Positions 11,227-22,451 of a stretch of 64,000 bases of DNA are shown in pieces. The DNA lies in NCBI GenBank assembly GCA_010909165.1, contig VJWM01000063.1, positions 1-64,000 on the forward strand, given 5' to 3'. This DNA is from Anthoceros angustus. Lineage: Eukaryota; Streptophyta; Anthocerotopsida; Anthocerotales; Anthocerotaceae. Position 1 is the first letter of the stretch. Each line of letters begins with the position of its first letter. Below the pieces are notes generated by a model, which worked only from the letters and a program-made list of their open reading frames with translations, had not been told where the DNA came from and did no database searches. A program made the translations under genes and the position numbers.

Positions 11227-13055
11227 GCTAATAGTAGCAAAGAAAAAGGAACTGCCCCAAAGGCTTCCCTTTGATATCCTTATGAGTGAGCGATGAAATG
11301 GATAGCAGGGGTCTACAGAGTTTTAGTAGGGCAGACGCAATGGAATTTTTAATACTTAAATCAAGATAGTGCTATGACATATCTATATAGGCTGTGGTTC
11401 AAGCACAAATCAATACCGAGGGAAATCATTTGATTTTAAAATTACGGTATGGGCCTCAAAGTCCAAGGAGTCTTTTAGTCCTTGGACCATGGATAGAGCA
11501 TTAAGCAATTTTACCAAGTGAGGAGCCCGGAGGGTCATTTATGGGGAGCTCACCGACTTTGCGGTAGGGCTGTATGACATTCGGTTGGCGTTCGTGAATC
11601 TACATCCGAACAGTGACATGGATGGCTATTAGGACTCTCTCGGAGTGGAACTTGGAAAAGGCCATTGCTAGAGATCTTTGCTGGGCCATGTTGTCTTCAT
11701 CATAGAGCTCAATGGGTTACTCTTAAACTCTCTGACCCGTGGTATTGTAGAGTGTTGCAAGCTGTACTGCAGCTTCTCGACCTGGTGAAGAAATTTACAT
11801 ATGTTTGTACTTATGGTGACACAGGCAGGTTGTGACAAGAGCTTCTTGCTTTGATTTTCAAACCCATAGAACACAAGGAGTCCGAGGTGCATGAGAATGC
11901 AAACACACTGCCTACTACCGGCGCTCACACATTTGCCTACTTACAATGTTCACCACGAACGAGCCAAGCGCTCCTCCCGAATCAGGCATAAGAAAAGGGT
12001 AAGGAGGCCATGAGGACAGGAAGACTTCACAAGTTGGTCAACAAAGCCGAAACTAGGTTGGTGTAGGCCAAGGAGAATTGGGGTTGTGCCCAAGGCCATC
12101 TTATTGGTAATCTTGATCCAATGGCTGATGCTTGGACAATATGTTGGGAATATTTAAACTTATTGTGGATTGTGAAAGATATGTGACCATGGATAAATGT
12201 TACAATAGGGGAATAAATATATGGTGAGCAATACTTATCAAGGTGTAACATGTATCTATTAATCATATTATTTATATTCTATCATTGATGTAATATAATA
12301 ATAATTCAACACTAGGCTTGGATCTAGCAGTAGCATAGCAACGGAGTAGTAGGGAGTACCGGTTGTGAATGGATATTGGGAGTTTATCACTATACAAAAA
12401 TAAAATAAAAAGCCTATCGCGCTCCTTAAACTCAATGGTAGACAGGAGGATTGGGCGGAGGCGGAAGAGGAAGAGGAAGTCCACCGGAGCCGACACCAGC
12501 CCCAGCGGCTGGCATGACATCTCGAGCCCTGAGAGTGAAAAAGGTCAATGAGCATAGAGAGCCAAGCATGGCAAAAGAGTCGTTAGTCGGAAAGGGCCAG
12601 AAGGTCCCGTCGCTTGGACTACATTCTGGTGTGAACTTGTAACATGGCGAAGAGGTCCCTCCTGCAAAGAAGAGTCGCACTCTGCGAAAGCAAAATCACG
12701 ACCATCCAAATCTCGAGCAACGGCTCGATGGCGTGCAGTCATATGGACAAATGCCTTCTCTCAGGTGCAAGGCGAGCTCGATCACGGACAACAATCGATC
12801 ATGCTGCAAGCGCAAGTTGTTGAGCTGTTCCTGAAGTTGTCTGAGGTCCTTGGTTGTCCCCTAATGGATGGGCTTTTTCCCATCGTTTTTGCCCTAAATC
12901 TAAAATGATAGCAAGTTGGTTCATTTTTAGTGAATTGAAGACTATAAATATTTCAAAGTATATATCAAAGTCTCGCGCTGGAATTTGGTATGTTGTAACC
13001 GTGTAAGATACTAACAACTGAAGTAACTCCATTGAATATTAATAACTAATACACT
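11227..13055. other. Unassigned, low-complexity and relic-like sequence
   Basis: The plus strand at about 11.45-12.2 kb reads as patchy open frames without a recognisable family, and 12.43-12.68 kb has a Pro/Gly-rich frame. This is possibly an eroded transposable element. No RNA gene or complete coding sequence could be supported. Confidence 0.35.
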
Positions 13056-13057
13056 GG

Positions 13058-13112
13058 GATGGGCAGCACCCATCCAAGTATTGATCTATCCCAACGACGC
13101 TTAACTTGTCTT
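13058..13112 (-). pseudogene. Antisense 5S rRNA-derived fragment
   Basis: CACCCATCCAAGTA, CCCAACGACGC and TTAACTTG follow the reverse complement of the middle of plant 5S rRNA (the CACCCATCC...CACGCTTAACTTC region). It covers about 50 nt of the 120-nt gene, so it is a fragment or a 5S-derived SINE head. It sits about 250 bp upstream of the mannosidase start. Confidence 0.5.
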
Positions 13113-13147
13113 AACTGTGAAGACGCTTAACTTGTCTTAATTGTGAA
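13096..13147. repeat. 26-bp tandem duplication
   Basis: GACGCTTAACTTGTCTTAA with flanks is repeated twice (13096-13121 and 13122-13147), duplicating the end of the 5S-like fragment. Confidence 0.7.
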
Positions 13148-13360
13148 GTTCCAATGAACTGTGTGTGTGTCCATGTGGCTAAGCCATTTGGACATGGGTC
13201 CTGATTGATATAATCGACAACCGAGAGTCGAGTCAGACAGGGAAATATGTCGCAGTTTTATCGCTTTATCTGAAATGCTGACAACGCAGTTCCTCAGGCT
13301 CTTATGAGCTATACAGAAGAGAGCAGAACGTAGCAGGAAGTGATCACCCGTTGTGCAGTC

Positions 13361-16300
13361 ATGGCACTTCTCTGCCTCCTGCTCTTGCTGGTGCTGCCCT
13401 TGGCCTTCGTCTCTGCTGTCGAATTATGCACCCCCCAAGATGCCGCCTACCAGACTGCTGCAGGTCCCGTGCCTGGCATGCTCAATGTCCACTTGGTTCC
13501 CCACACCCACGACGATGTCGGCTGGCTCAAGACAGTAGACCAGTACTACGTCGGCTCCAATAACAGCATTCAGGTCCTGGGCATTTTGCATTCAAACAAT
13601 TTGCTTCGCATGCATGCCTCCCTTCTTGCATGCTGCCTCGGGGCCCATCTTCTCCCTGTCCCCACTCATCAGTTCAATGGTGGCCGACAGGTGGCAGCAG
13701 TGCAGTACATTTTGGATTCTGTCGTCTCTTCGCTCTTGGAGGACCGGAATCGCAAATTCGTCTATGTGGAACAGGCATGTGTTCTCACTTGCAGATTATT
13801 GTATTAGGAGGAAGTTGGAAGCTGGGATTTATAGCCTGCTGCAGCTCACTGCACAACCTCGTTTGGACAGGCCTTTTTCCAAAGGTGGTGGCGGGTGCAG
13901 TCAAAAGCCAAGCAGGAAGTTGTTAGGAAGCTGGTGGAGGATGGGCAGCTTGAGTTCATGTATTTTGCGCTTCCCACCTTCCTGTTTCCGGTGAAAATTA
14001 TGGAGATGGATTAGGGCCCTCAAGGATCTCATCTGCTCTGCTGACCTTGTGGCAGCAATGGAGCATGGTGCATGCATGATGAGGCGACGACGCACTACGT
14101 CGACATGATTGATCAGACTGCACTTGGCCACCGATTCATCAAGCAGCAGTTCAACAAGGTGCCAAGGATTGGCTGGCAAATTGATCCATTTGGCCATTCT
14201 TCGGTCCAAGCTTATCTGCTGGGAGCTGAGGTGAGTTTCAGCAAGAGATGTTGCAGATACACTGAGAAGCTCACATCAGACTGCTTGACTGGTGATCCTC
14301 TCTTTCAAGTTCGTTGGTGTACTCATTAGGCGTGATTCCGGCGTTGCAGTTATGTGGACATGTCTGTTGAAAACATTGTCCTGTAAAAATTGGTGGATGC
14401 AGCTGGGCTTTGACGCGGTTTTCTTTGCTCGAGGAGACTACCAAGATGTGGCCAAAAGGCGCAGAGATCGGTCCATGGAATTCATTTGGCGTGCTTCTGA
14501 GTCGCTAGGGGAATCTTCTGAGGTCTGGTTCTGAGCCATAACTACAGGATTACACATTGTGGATTGACCTTTAATCAGCATTTGCATTCAGATCTTCGGG
14601 GGAGTTCTTGCACATCACTATGATCCCCCAAACGAGTTCCGCTACGACATCCACAATACAGAGCCCCCAATTCAGGTCTGATTTCGCCACGATTTGGTCA
14701 GCATTTTCACAAAACTCCTCTGACAGGCTTTAACCATGATAAGAGACTTCTTTGCAGGATGATCCTCTGCTGTTTGACTACAATGTTCCAGATCGAGTGG
14801 ACCTATTTGTGAAATATGCACAAGAGCAGGCAGGTTCTTGCTCTCATGCATAGTTGCAACTGGGGAATTGGTTATGTCTTTTTCTGTCATTATGGTTATT
14901 CTTGGTCTTGCTTAAATTGTTACCGATACCAGATGCTGTCCATCAGGCTGCAGAGTTCCGGACAGAGCACATCATGTGGACAATGGGAGAAGATTTTGCT
15001 TATGAAAATGCCAACACGTGGTTCAAGCAAATGGACAAGCTCATACATTACGTTAATAAGGCACTTGCTTGCAGACCACAACATCCTCGTCCATCCAGCA
15101 TACTGTTCGGACCTGTAGCTCCTAGTAACAAAGGCCACGTAACTCATCCGTGTTTGGTGTTTGCTGTGAGGGCCTACTTTTTGGGCGGGACAGGATGGCC
15201 GTGTCAATGCCTTCTACTCAACTCCCTCTGCCTATCTTGATGCTAAATATGCAGCCAATGAGACCTGGCCCTTGAAATCTGGTGATTTCTTCCCGTATGT
15301 AACTTACTTACAAGTGGATTGGTTCCAATACTGCGGCTGCTTGGAATTGTTGCGGCACTTAAACACTGAATTCTGCAGGTATGCAGACTCTGCTGCCAGC
15401 TACTGGACCGGGTACTTCTCAAGCCGGCCTGGATTAAAGGGATATGTCCGCAAACTTAGTGGCTATCTCCTAGTAAGTCGATTAGATCGTTCTGAAGCTG
15501 GAAAAGGATCCCTAAAAATGTGTGACCGGCCAGTTTCCTGAGATAGTTCTTGTCCCGTACTCAATTGCCTGATAGGCAGCAAGGCAACTTGAGTTCCTGT
15601 TGGGGAAAAGTGCTGTAACATCGAGCACAGATTCACTGGAGGAAGCTTTGGCTATTTTACAACATCATGATGGAGTTAGCGGTACTGAGAAACAGCATGT
15701 AGCTGATGATTATGCTAAACGTCTTGCAATTGGTGCCGCTGAGGTAAGCAAACTGTTTCAGTTTGATACTTCTGGACTGCCTGGCTGGCTCAACGTCATG
15801 CATTGCTTTCTTTCATGCAGCGTACTTTGAACATGATGTTTTTTGGGCACTCCTTCTTTCGGCTGTGGGATCTGCCACTGACCTACTTCTAGAGAAGCAG
15901 CTCAGTTTGACATATACCAATTTTTTGGAGTGTTAACAGTCTGCAGATATTCTAAGTAGTGCTTTGACCTACTTGCTACAAGGCAACGCTCCTCGGGCTG
16001 CAGTTTCACTGAGGAATGAGGTTTCTGAGGCTTATTCTTTGCACCGTCGTGGTTTGGAAGGAAGTCAAAGACAGACCAGTGGCGAATTGAAGATAGAACA
16101 GGTGTGAGATAGTTAGGTCTTTGACCAGAAATTAGTTCCTTTCAAGTGGGGCATTGAACTTTACCTGTTCTGTGTAGTGTCCTTTGTTGAACGTAAGCCA
16201 CTGCCCGCCATCTCAGAGAGATTTTGGTGACGGAAAAGTTCTGGTAATGCATAGGCCTCTCTTTCTAATAATATCAACAGCATTCTGGATGCTTTACGAC

Positions 16301-19300
16301 TGTAAACTAGGTGGGCTTTCTTATGAACTGTCTGTCTCTGCAGGTCTTGATAGCCTACAACTCTCTTGCTTGGACCAGAAAGGAGTGGATACGACTGCCT
16401 GTAAGACACATTGGACAAAAAGAAGCATGTTCCCTGAAGCTTGAACATTCCTGATGCTTGAACGTCCCTGTGCCATGTACTTGGAGGCTTACTTGCATGC
16501 AAAGCAGATGGTGATAGGTGGTAGCCTCACTCTGTATGTTTGAATTGCCAGGTTACATCAGAGCTTCTGGAGGTTACCGATGACTTGGGGATTACTATAC
16601 CCTCGCAACTGGTACCGGTGAACCAGTACATGGTGAACAAGCTTCAGAAGCTATATGTCAGAGCACATCTGGGAATGAGTGCAAACCAGTCTGCTTCATA
16701 CACATTGGTCTTTCAAGCCTCTGTGCCCCCTCTGGGATATACCACCTTTTTCATCCGCGAAACATCCGCTGCAAGACTTGGTAAGGTCTTGGTTTGCAAC
16801 TGTGTTTTCTTATGTAGACTATCTTTTCAAGGTTCTCTGTCCACGATTATTCATGTATCTGGTAATTGAACGTGACTATTTGGTCTCGTGAGTTGTCTCC
16901 GATGCTCCATCTTTGGTAGGTCGAGCCGAGCTCTCAACTGTAGAAACAGCAGATTCGGCTGGTCATGTTGATTTGAATTCCGAAAACCTATGGTTAAGGT
17001 TTTCTACCTCAAGTGGACACCTGCAAGCAGTTTCACAAGTGAAAACTGGGGTAAACTCTCCACCTTATGCTCCAAGCTTTTGTATGGAGTTTCAGCCATA
17101 TCGGTAATGGTTAGTTGTATTTCTCAAACACCTCTTGAGGTGCAGCTTACACGCCACCAACCTGATGCAGATTTTGTAGTGTTATTTTGCTCGATAATTC
17201 AGTGCTACTGCAAAGCAGCACAGTGTCAAAGGACTGTTTGAAAGCACGGTGTTACTATTGGAGGTGTAGGAGTGTGGTTGTTAACCTCAACTTCTTGCCC
17301 TTGTAGACTGTCATTGACTTGGAGCAGTCTTATTGCTGGTACAATGGGAGTGCTGGGAATGCGGATGACCCGTACCATCAGGTTCCACCATAAGAACGTC
17401 ATTTACCGCTTGTCTTAAACCCTGGAAAGCAGCAAAGGTGAAAGAGTTCTAGTAAATGTCTTTGTGCAGGCATCTGGGGCTTATATTCTGCGTCCCAATT
17501 CTTCTACGTGTTTTCCTGTTGGAGAAGCTATTTCAGTGAGTATCAAGCCTTTTACGCCCAAGGGCAGTCTCAAATCTTCTACGTCGTGGATGGACCAGGG
17601 GTTGGGAGGGAGGTAGCCCCATTGATGGCAATATCTGTTTTTACATACGTCACCAAAAGTGTCCATTTTGCAGGCTCCATTAACGGTCGTGAAAGGTGCT
17701 TTAGTTGAAGAAGTACATCAGCAATTTGCCCCCTGGATCTCTCAGGTTTGTAGTGCCGCTGAACCTTGGCGTGTCAGAAGACACTTGTTGTCAATATACT
17801 AGCTGCATTATCACAGTTCCGCATGATGAGGTATTGTGTGCACATAGAATGTTAAATGACTGAACTGAAAGTAGACTGGATGGTGGCACTGGTCCATCTT
17901 ATCAAGCCAATTGAAGATATTTGCGCTCCTTGTTGGAGTGTGGACTTGAGGTCTTCAACTTTGTGTAAATTGAGCTCTAGCAACCGTTCTCGAAGGACCA
18001 AGTCTTGTGCAATTACTAACCTTTGAATACTTGGACTTGTGTAGGTGATTAGGTTGTACAAGAACTCTGAGTTTGCGGAAGTAGAGTTCGCAGTAAGTCA
18101 TTGGATAGCCCTTAAAACTCTAATGCACAAATTCAAGGGAAGTTGATAGAGGATTGTGATGTCTTCAGTCTTGTGATGAAATATTTCTATTCTTGGTTGC
18201 TGTTGAGTTTGAGCAGATAGGTCCTATACCAGTCGATGACGGCCTTGGCAAGGAAGTGGTGACCAAGTTCTCCACTAGCATAGCAAGCCAAGGAAAGTTC
18301 TTCACAGATTCCAACGGTCGTGACTTCATTGCACGGGTGAGCTTGGAAAACTGGCTGAAACAACGAGAATCAGAAGGTTGAGCATGAAGTGACTTGCTGT
18401 GGGCCATTTGATAGGTGAGAGACTACAGGTCCGACTGGGAGTTGAATGTCACCCAACCTGTAGCTGGCAACTACTATCCAGTAAGATGTTGCTGAGTTTT
18501 CGTCAATATGAGTTGCAATCATGGTAAAACCGAACTTGATACTTCAAAGCTGATCTGGGGCTGTCTCAGCTCAACTTGGGCATGTACTTGAGGGATGAAG
18601 ATGCAGACTTCTCCCTGTTAGTCGATCGTTCAGTGGGCGGAGCCAGCCTTGCCGATGGTCAGCTGGAGGTCATGCTTCACAGGTTTTGCCCTGCTACCCA
18701 ACTGTCCAGGCCTGCTCAATGGCAGTACTTGAATGTGGTTGTACACCGTACGTTAACTCAGTATGGCTGGTTGTGCCTGCTGTTGCAGCTGCTAGTATAT
18801 GGACTGAGTGCACCAAATTCAGTATGGCTGGTTGTGCCTGCTGCTGTAGCTGCTAGTATATTGACTGAGTGCAACTTGTTCTGTGACATTTAGGCGCTTG
18901 TTACACGACGATGGAAAGGGGGTTGGTGAGGCTTTAAACGAGACGGTGTGTGTACAAAACACGGGAGTCTGTGAAGGTCTGACGGTACGTGGATTCCTGA
19001 AACTGCTGCGTGCCTCGGGAAGGTTTTGAGACGAGAAGAGATTGTTGACGACTAGGTGTGGGTGCCCAGGTGAATGGGGTTGTGTTGTTGGGCATCAATG
19101 CGGTTAAGGAAGCCCCTAAATGGCGTAGATCCCTGGGCCAACGGTTACTTGCTCCACTCCATCTAGCCTTCACAGTACTGGAGGTTCGTTGTCTGCGATA
19201 CATGCTAATTGGTCGATAAGCTTGTGCATCAGAATTCCAATGGATCTTTGTGTTGCAGGACGATGCCGAGAATCGACTCAATGCTCTGCAATTCTCTGCA

Positions 19301-19950
19301 GTAGATCCTGGCTATGAGCTCCCACCCAATGTGGCTTTGATCACTCTCCAGGTGCGGAACCCCCCAAAAGCATCATATGCATGCACGAGAATCTCTTAAG
19401 CGACTCAGTCCTCTTATCCGTGGGTTGACAACTTGTGGTACAGGAGATCGGGGAGGACGAGATTCTTGTGCGTCTGGCTCATCTCTACGAGGTGAGCATT
19501 CCCGACCCCCGATTTTGAAGTCGCGGAAGGTTAAGCTGACGGATTAATGATGTGCCCTGACCGGTTGTGGCAAAATGTGTAAATGCTAATCCGACAACGA
19601 AGGTGGGCGAGGACGATGAGCTTTCCCAAGTCTCATCGGTGCCGTTGCAGAGCTTGCTGCCGGTGGAGGTGAGTGCGCCAACAAGTGCTAGCAATGAAGC
19701 AAGTGGCCCGCCCTTTGCTGGTCGTCACCAACCCGCTCCTGCCCCGGTTCTGCAGATCAAAGAGGTGGTGGAGCTGTCTCTGTCAGGCAATCAGGCGAGA
19801 TCGGAAATGAAGCGCCTCAAGTGGCGAGCAGAAGAGAGTGCGAAGGTGGGAATGGCGACCAAGGCAGTCCGTGGCGGACCGGTCGGTGGACACCCTTTCG
19901 TGGTGGAGCTCGGGCCCATGGAAATCAGGACCTTCAGGGTCAGCTTATAA
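13361..19950 (+). CDS. Acid (lysosomal/vacuolar-type) alpha-mannosidase, GH38, multi-exon
   Basis: GH38 alpha-mannosidases trim alpha-mannose from N-glycans; the plant acid members work in the vacuole or cell wall. The start at 13361 gives a clean signal peptide ([19 protein letters not shown]); a frame-consistent ATG at 13340 would add seven residues. Exon 1 (13361-13573) carries [11 protein letters not shown] (metal and active site). Exons 13691-13774, 13871-13959 and 14056-14230 follow, and the last holds the nucleophile motif WQIDPFGHS. Further exons encode [48 protein letters not shown], the C-terminal beta domains and the end ...[11 protein letters not shown] can link an uninterrupted reading frame through about 28-30 exons with short introns. 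Two introns start with GC (13775 and 15061). No lesion was seen, so it is probably functional and about 1000 residues long. Confidence 0.92.
18759..18880. repeat. 61-bp tandem duplication inside a mannosidase intron
   Basis: CAGTATGGCTGGTTGTGCC with the following ~42 bp occurs twice (18759 and 18820) with few differences. It lies wholly within the intron that ends at about 18893, so the protein is unaffected. Confidence 0.8.
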
Positions 19951-20456
19951 GCTAATGTGGTGCCGTTTGATCACGGACAGATGACTACCGATGATGGATG
20001 ATGGCCAACCCCGTCGCCTTAACGGATGAAAAAACAACTACGTGACCCTCAAGGGTCTCCCAAGCTTACGGGAGATGCTTCATTCCTTTCATCGAGAAGT
20101 CTTCCGAAGGGACACCTCGAATTATCCAAGGGGACTGGAATAGGTCTCTAGGTTCGCCGTGGGTGCACCATACATAGAAAGAAACTCTAGAGAATGTATA
20201 TCCGCAAGGGCGCACCAAACATGAGCATACAGAACATAGGGAGCACATGATACAGGGATGGGGATGTGGCTCTTTCATGTTGTTAGGTATCATTTTTCGA
20301 TTTTTTTAATCCCATCTCTTGCTCTTTGTAAGATTTATAATTTTTATTTAATTATATGAAATATTTTCCTCTCAAAATAGAGCCTAGCACCAAGTGAGAG
20401 TCACATTTACACGAAAAGACCAGGGTAGTCCTAGAGAGTTGGCTCTTTTTCTATAA
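19951..20456. other. 3' flank of mannosidase, no gene
   Basis: Becomes AT-rich after 20.28 kb and probably contains the mannosidase 3' UTR and terminator region. No other feature was recognised. Confidence 0.4.
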
Positions 20457-20602
20457 CAATGTGTTTAGATATAATAAAGGTCTTTTAGGCCTTTATTGTA
20501 TCTAAATACATTGTTTCAAGTAAGTATTCAAAGAGTCATCCGAAGTCTAGGTCTTCTAGACCTTTATTGTATCTAAACACACTGATTCAAGTAAGTATTC
20601 AA
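20457..20602. repeat. Foldback (24-bp arms) plus a partial second copy
   Basis: Arm 20457-20480 (CAATGTGTTTAGATATAATA...) pairs with 20490-20513 with two mismatches across a 9-nt loop. The right arm and its following sequence recur at about 20547-20602. This looks like a small MITE or foldback relic. Confidence 0.65.
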
Positions 20603-20824
20603 AGCCCTTGTGAAATAGGGGAAGAGGAAAGAAGATCCGCCTACGTCCTTCCATGAAACTTATCTTTGGAACCCCACCGTCGACATAAAAGGCAAAAGCA
20701 AAAAAGCAGAGACAAATCGTGATTGAAATATTCACAAATTATTTCTCGTGCATAAAAACGACACACAAAGTGTCACGGGCTTCCCATGGGACCGCTCGGG
20801 GCCCGGGTTGCCGGAGGCCAAAGG

Positions 20825-20833
20825 TGGGATGAG
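20825..20833. repeat. Left 9-bp target-site duplication
   Basis: TGGGATGAG, identical to 21560-21568, directly abuts the left terminal inverted repeat. Confidence 0.75.
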
Positions 20834-21559
20834 GGCTAGCCGTAAAAATCAGGTGGCCAGGTGCGGGGCCCGCTGACTCCCTCGTGCAGAGCAGGCATGA
20901 CCATGTAGTCCATACCCTCTCAATCCTCTCAATCTGCCATATGAATATGTATATACCTCTGTATGCCACCGGCAACCAGGTCACGCCAGACCCAACAAGG
21001 GCAACGCCAAACCCAACAAGGGACCCAACCAGGTGACGCCAAACCCAACGAGGGCAACAACCAACAAGGGACCCAACAAGGGCAACCCGGGTGACGCCAA
21101 ACCCAGGGTCACGCCAGACCCAACAAGGGCAACGCCAAACCCAACAAGGGACCCAACCCGGGTGACGCCAAACCCAACAAGGGCAACAACCAACAAGGGA
21201 CCCAACAAGGGCAACCCGGGTGACGCCAAACCCAACAAGGGTTATCGCTTCCAGACATAGGGTATCCGACACGCAAAATGCAAACTAGGCGGATCGAGAC
21301 CGAAACCGCTCCAATGTGGGGGGCTGATCCGACCACCAAACCACAGCACCTGCGACAATTTCGAACAAGACAGGTATAATGATATACAAACCAAAAGACA
21401 AAATGCCCCTGACGACGACTGACCGGTGGCCGGTGAATTGCTGGACCGTATAGACGATCTCTACGTCATGGATGTTAATGGCAATGTGCGGGACATGACC
21501 ATGAAGTACACCAATGTCAGCGGGCCCCGCACCTGGCCACCTGATTTCTACGGCTAAGC
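20834..21559. mobile_element. Non-autonomous MULE-like DNA transposon (726 bp)
   Basis: Terminal inverted repeats at 20834-20877 and 21516-21559 share about 44 bp (ends GGCTAGCCGTAAAAATCAGG and GCTTAGCCGTAGAAATCAGG, then an identical GTGGCCAGGTGCGGGGCCCG stretch). Identical 9-bp direct repeats lie immediately outside, the size typical of Mutator-like elements. The interior has no transposase; it carries a 128-bp tandem array and unrelated sequence. Open frames inside are hydrophobic or Pro/Asn-rich artefacts of the array. An autonomous partner elsewhere would have to mobilise it. Confidence 0.8.
20983..21238. repeat. Two 128-bp higher-order tandem repeats inside the MULE
   Basis: The unit starting ACGCCAGACCCAACAAGGGC occurs at 20983 and again at 21111. 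Each unit is itself built from 13-17-nt variants of ACCCAACAAGGGCAACG. The array is centred in the element, so it was probably mobilised or amplified with it. Confidence 0.85.
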
Positions 21560-21568
21560 TGGGATGAG
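21560..21568. repeat. Right 9-bp target-site duplication
   Basis: TGGGATGAG directly after the right terminal inverted repeat; partner of 20825-20833. Confidence 0.75.
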
Positions 21569-21635
21569 AGCGCAAAAGAATGGTGGTTGGGTGACATGGT
21601 GAGCAAGCCTAAAAGTAAAACACGAGAAACTATAT

Positions 21636-21724
21636 GCGATCCCATCAAAACTCCGCCCGTGAAGCGCCCTCGGCCGGATCAGTGTTGGGATGGGAGACCT
21701 CCCGAGATGTCCGGTTCTGCACCT
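21636..21724 (+). pseudogene. 5S rRNA pseudogene or 5S-derived SINE fragment
   Basis: GCGATCCCATCAAAACTCCG, then GTGAAGCG..., GGGATGGGAGACCTCCC and a final TGCACC track plant 5S rRNA from about nt 30 to its 3' end. The first ~30 nt do not match, and the A-box/IE region has substitutions, so it is unlikely to be transcribed as 5S. It could be the head of a 5S-derived SINE or a stray 5S copy. Confidence 0.7.
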
Positions 21725-21846
21725 TGTCTCATGCTTGATTTTGTGCGCTCATGAATTCGTGTCTAGCTCATCTTCACGAAGCATCTTCACGTATGCCAAA
21801 ATCGCGTATTCATAAGGCATGTGATCGCGCACCCCTAGCTGGAGAT

Positions 21847-22086
21847 GGCATCACCAACCCGCTTTTGGCCCCTTCACACTTTTGCACTCCGTCCACATCG
21901 GGAAGTGTCTCCCTCAGGCAGTAAGGCGAGATCGGGAATAAAGCACAGATCAAGTGGCGAGGAGACTGAGATCGCCAATGGTGGGCATAGCGAGGAAGGT
22001 AGTCCGTGGCCGACTGGTCGGCGGACAGCCTTTCGTCGTCGAGCTCGAGGACATGGTAATCAGGATCTTCAGGATCAGTTCATGAG
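21847..22086 (+). pseudogene. Decayed duplicate of the alpha-mannosidase 3' end
   Basis: Aligns with 19725-19950. It shares the tail of the last intron (CACCAACCCGCT...) and final-exon blocks such as CAAGTGGCGAG, GTCCGTGGC and ATCAGGATCTTCAGG. Because intron sequence is included, it arose by DNA duplication, not retroposition. Several indels destroy the frame. Confidence 0.75.
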
Positions 22087-22451
22087 CAGATGTCGGGCCT
22101 CGGGCTGTCTCCTTCTCCAACAAGTCACTTCTGGTGATTGGCCAGCTTCATAAAGTAATGCTTCAGTCAGTCTTCAGTAAATATTAAAAATCTTTAACGG
22201 ACTAAAATAAATTAATTTCAACAGTAAGTAAATTGACTTGTCCTCTGTGGAGTCAATGGCTTTGGGATATGCAGTCCGTAAATGCTGGCATGGATGCCGG
22301 CCTACCTCACCTAACTTGCACCTACCGAGATCCGAGCCCGCAGGCTTTACCTTCCATCGTCATCGCAGTTGTCTCCTGCAAGCATCAGGTAAGCAAGCAA
22401 GGGAGGGAGCAGGGTAGCGAGAAAGCAACCGAGGTCGGAAGGTAGCTGGCG
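22087..22451. promoter_or_regulatory. Presumed 5' flank of the monooxygenase gene
   Basis: Intergenic sequence upstream of the 22452 start, with AT-rich 22.15-22.23 kb. No clear TATA box could be singled out. Confidence 0.3.

Noticed and set aside
20739-21272. Hydrophobic protein encoded by the repeat array (GFGVALVGS-type frame)
   Set aside because: The frame is produced by the tandem repeat inside the MULE and extends over its end; there is no conserved neighbour or start context.
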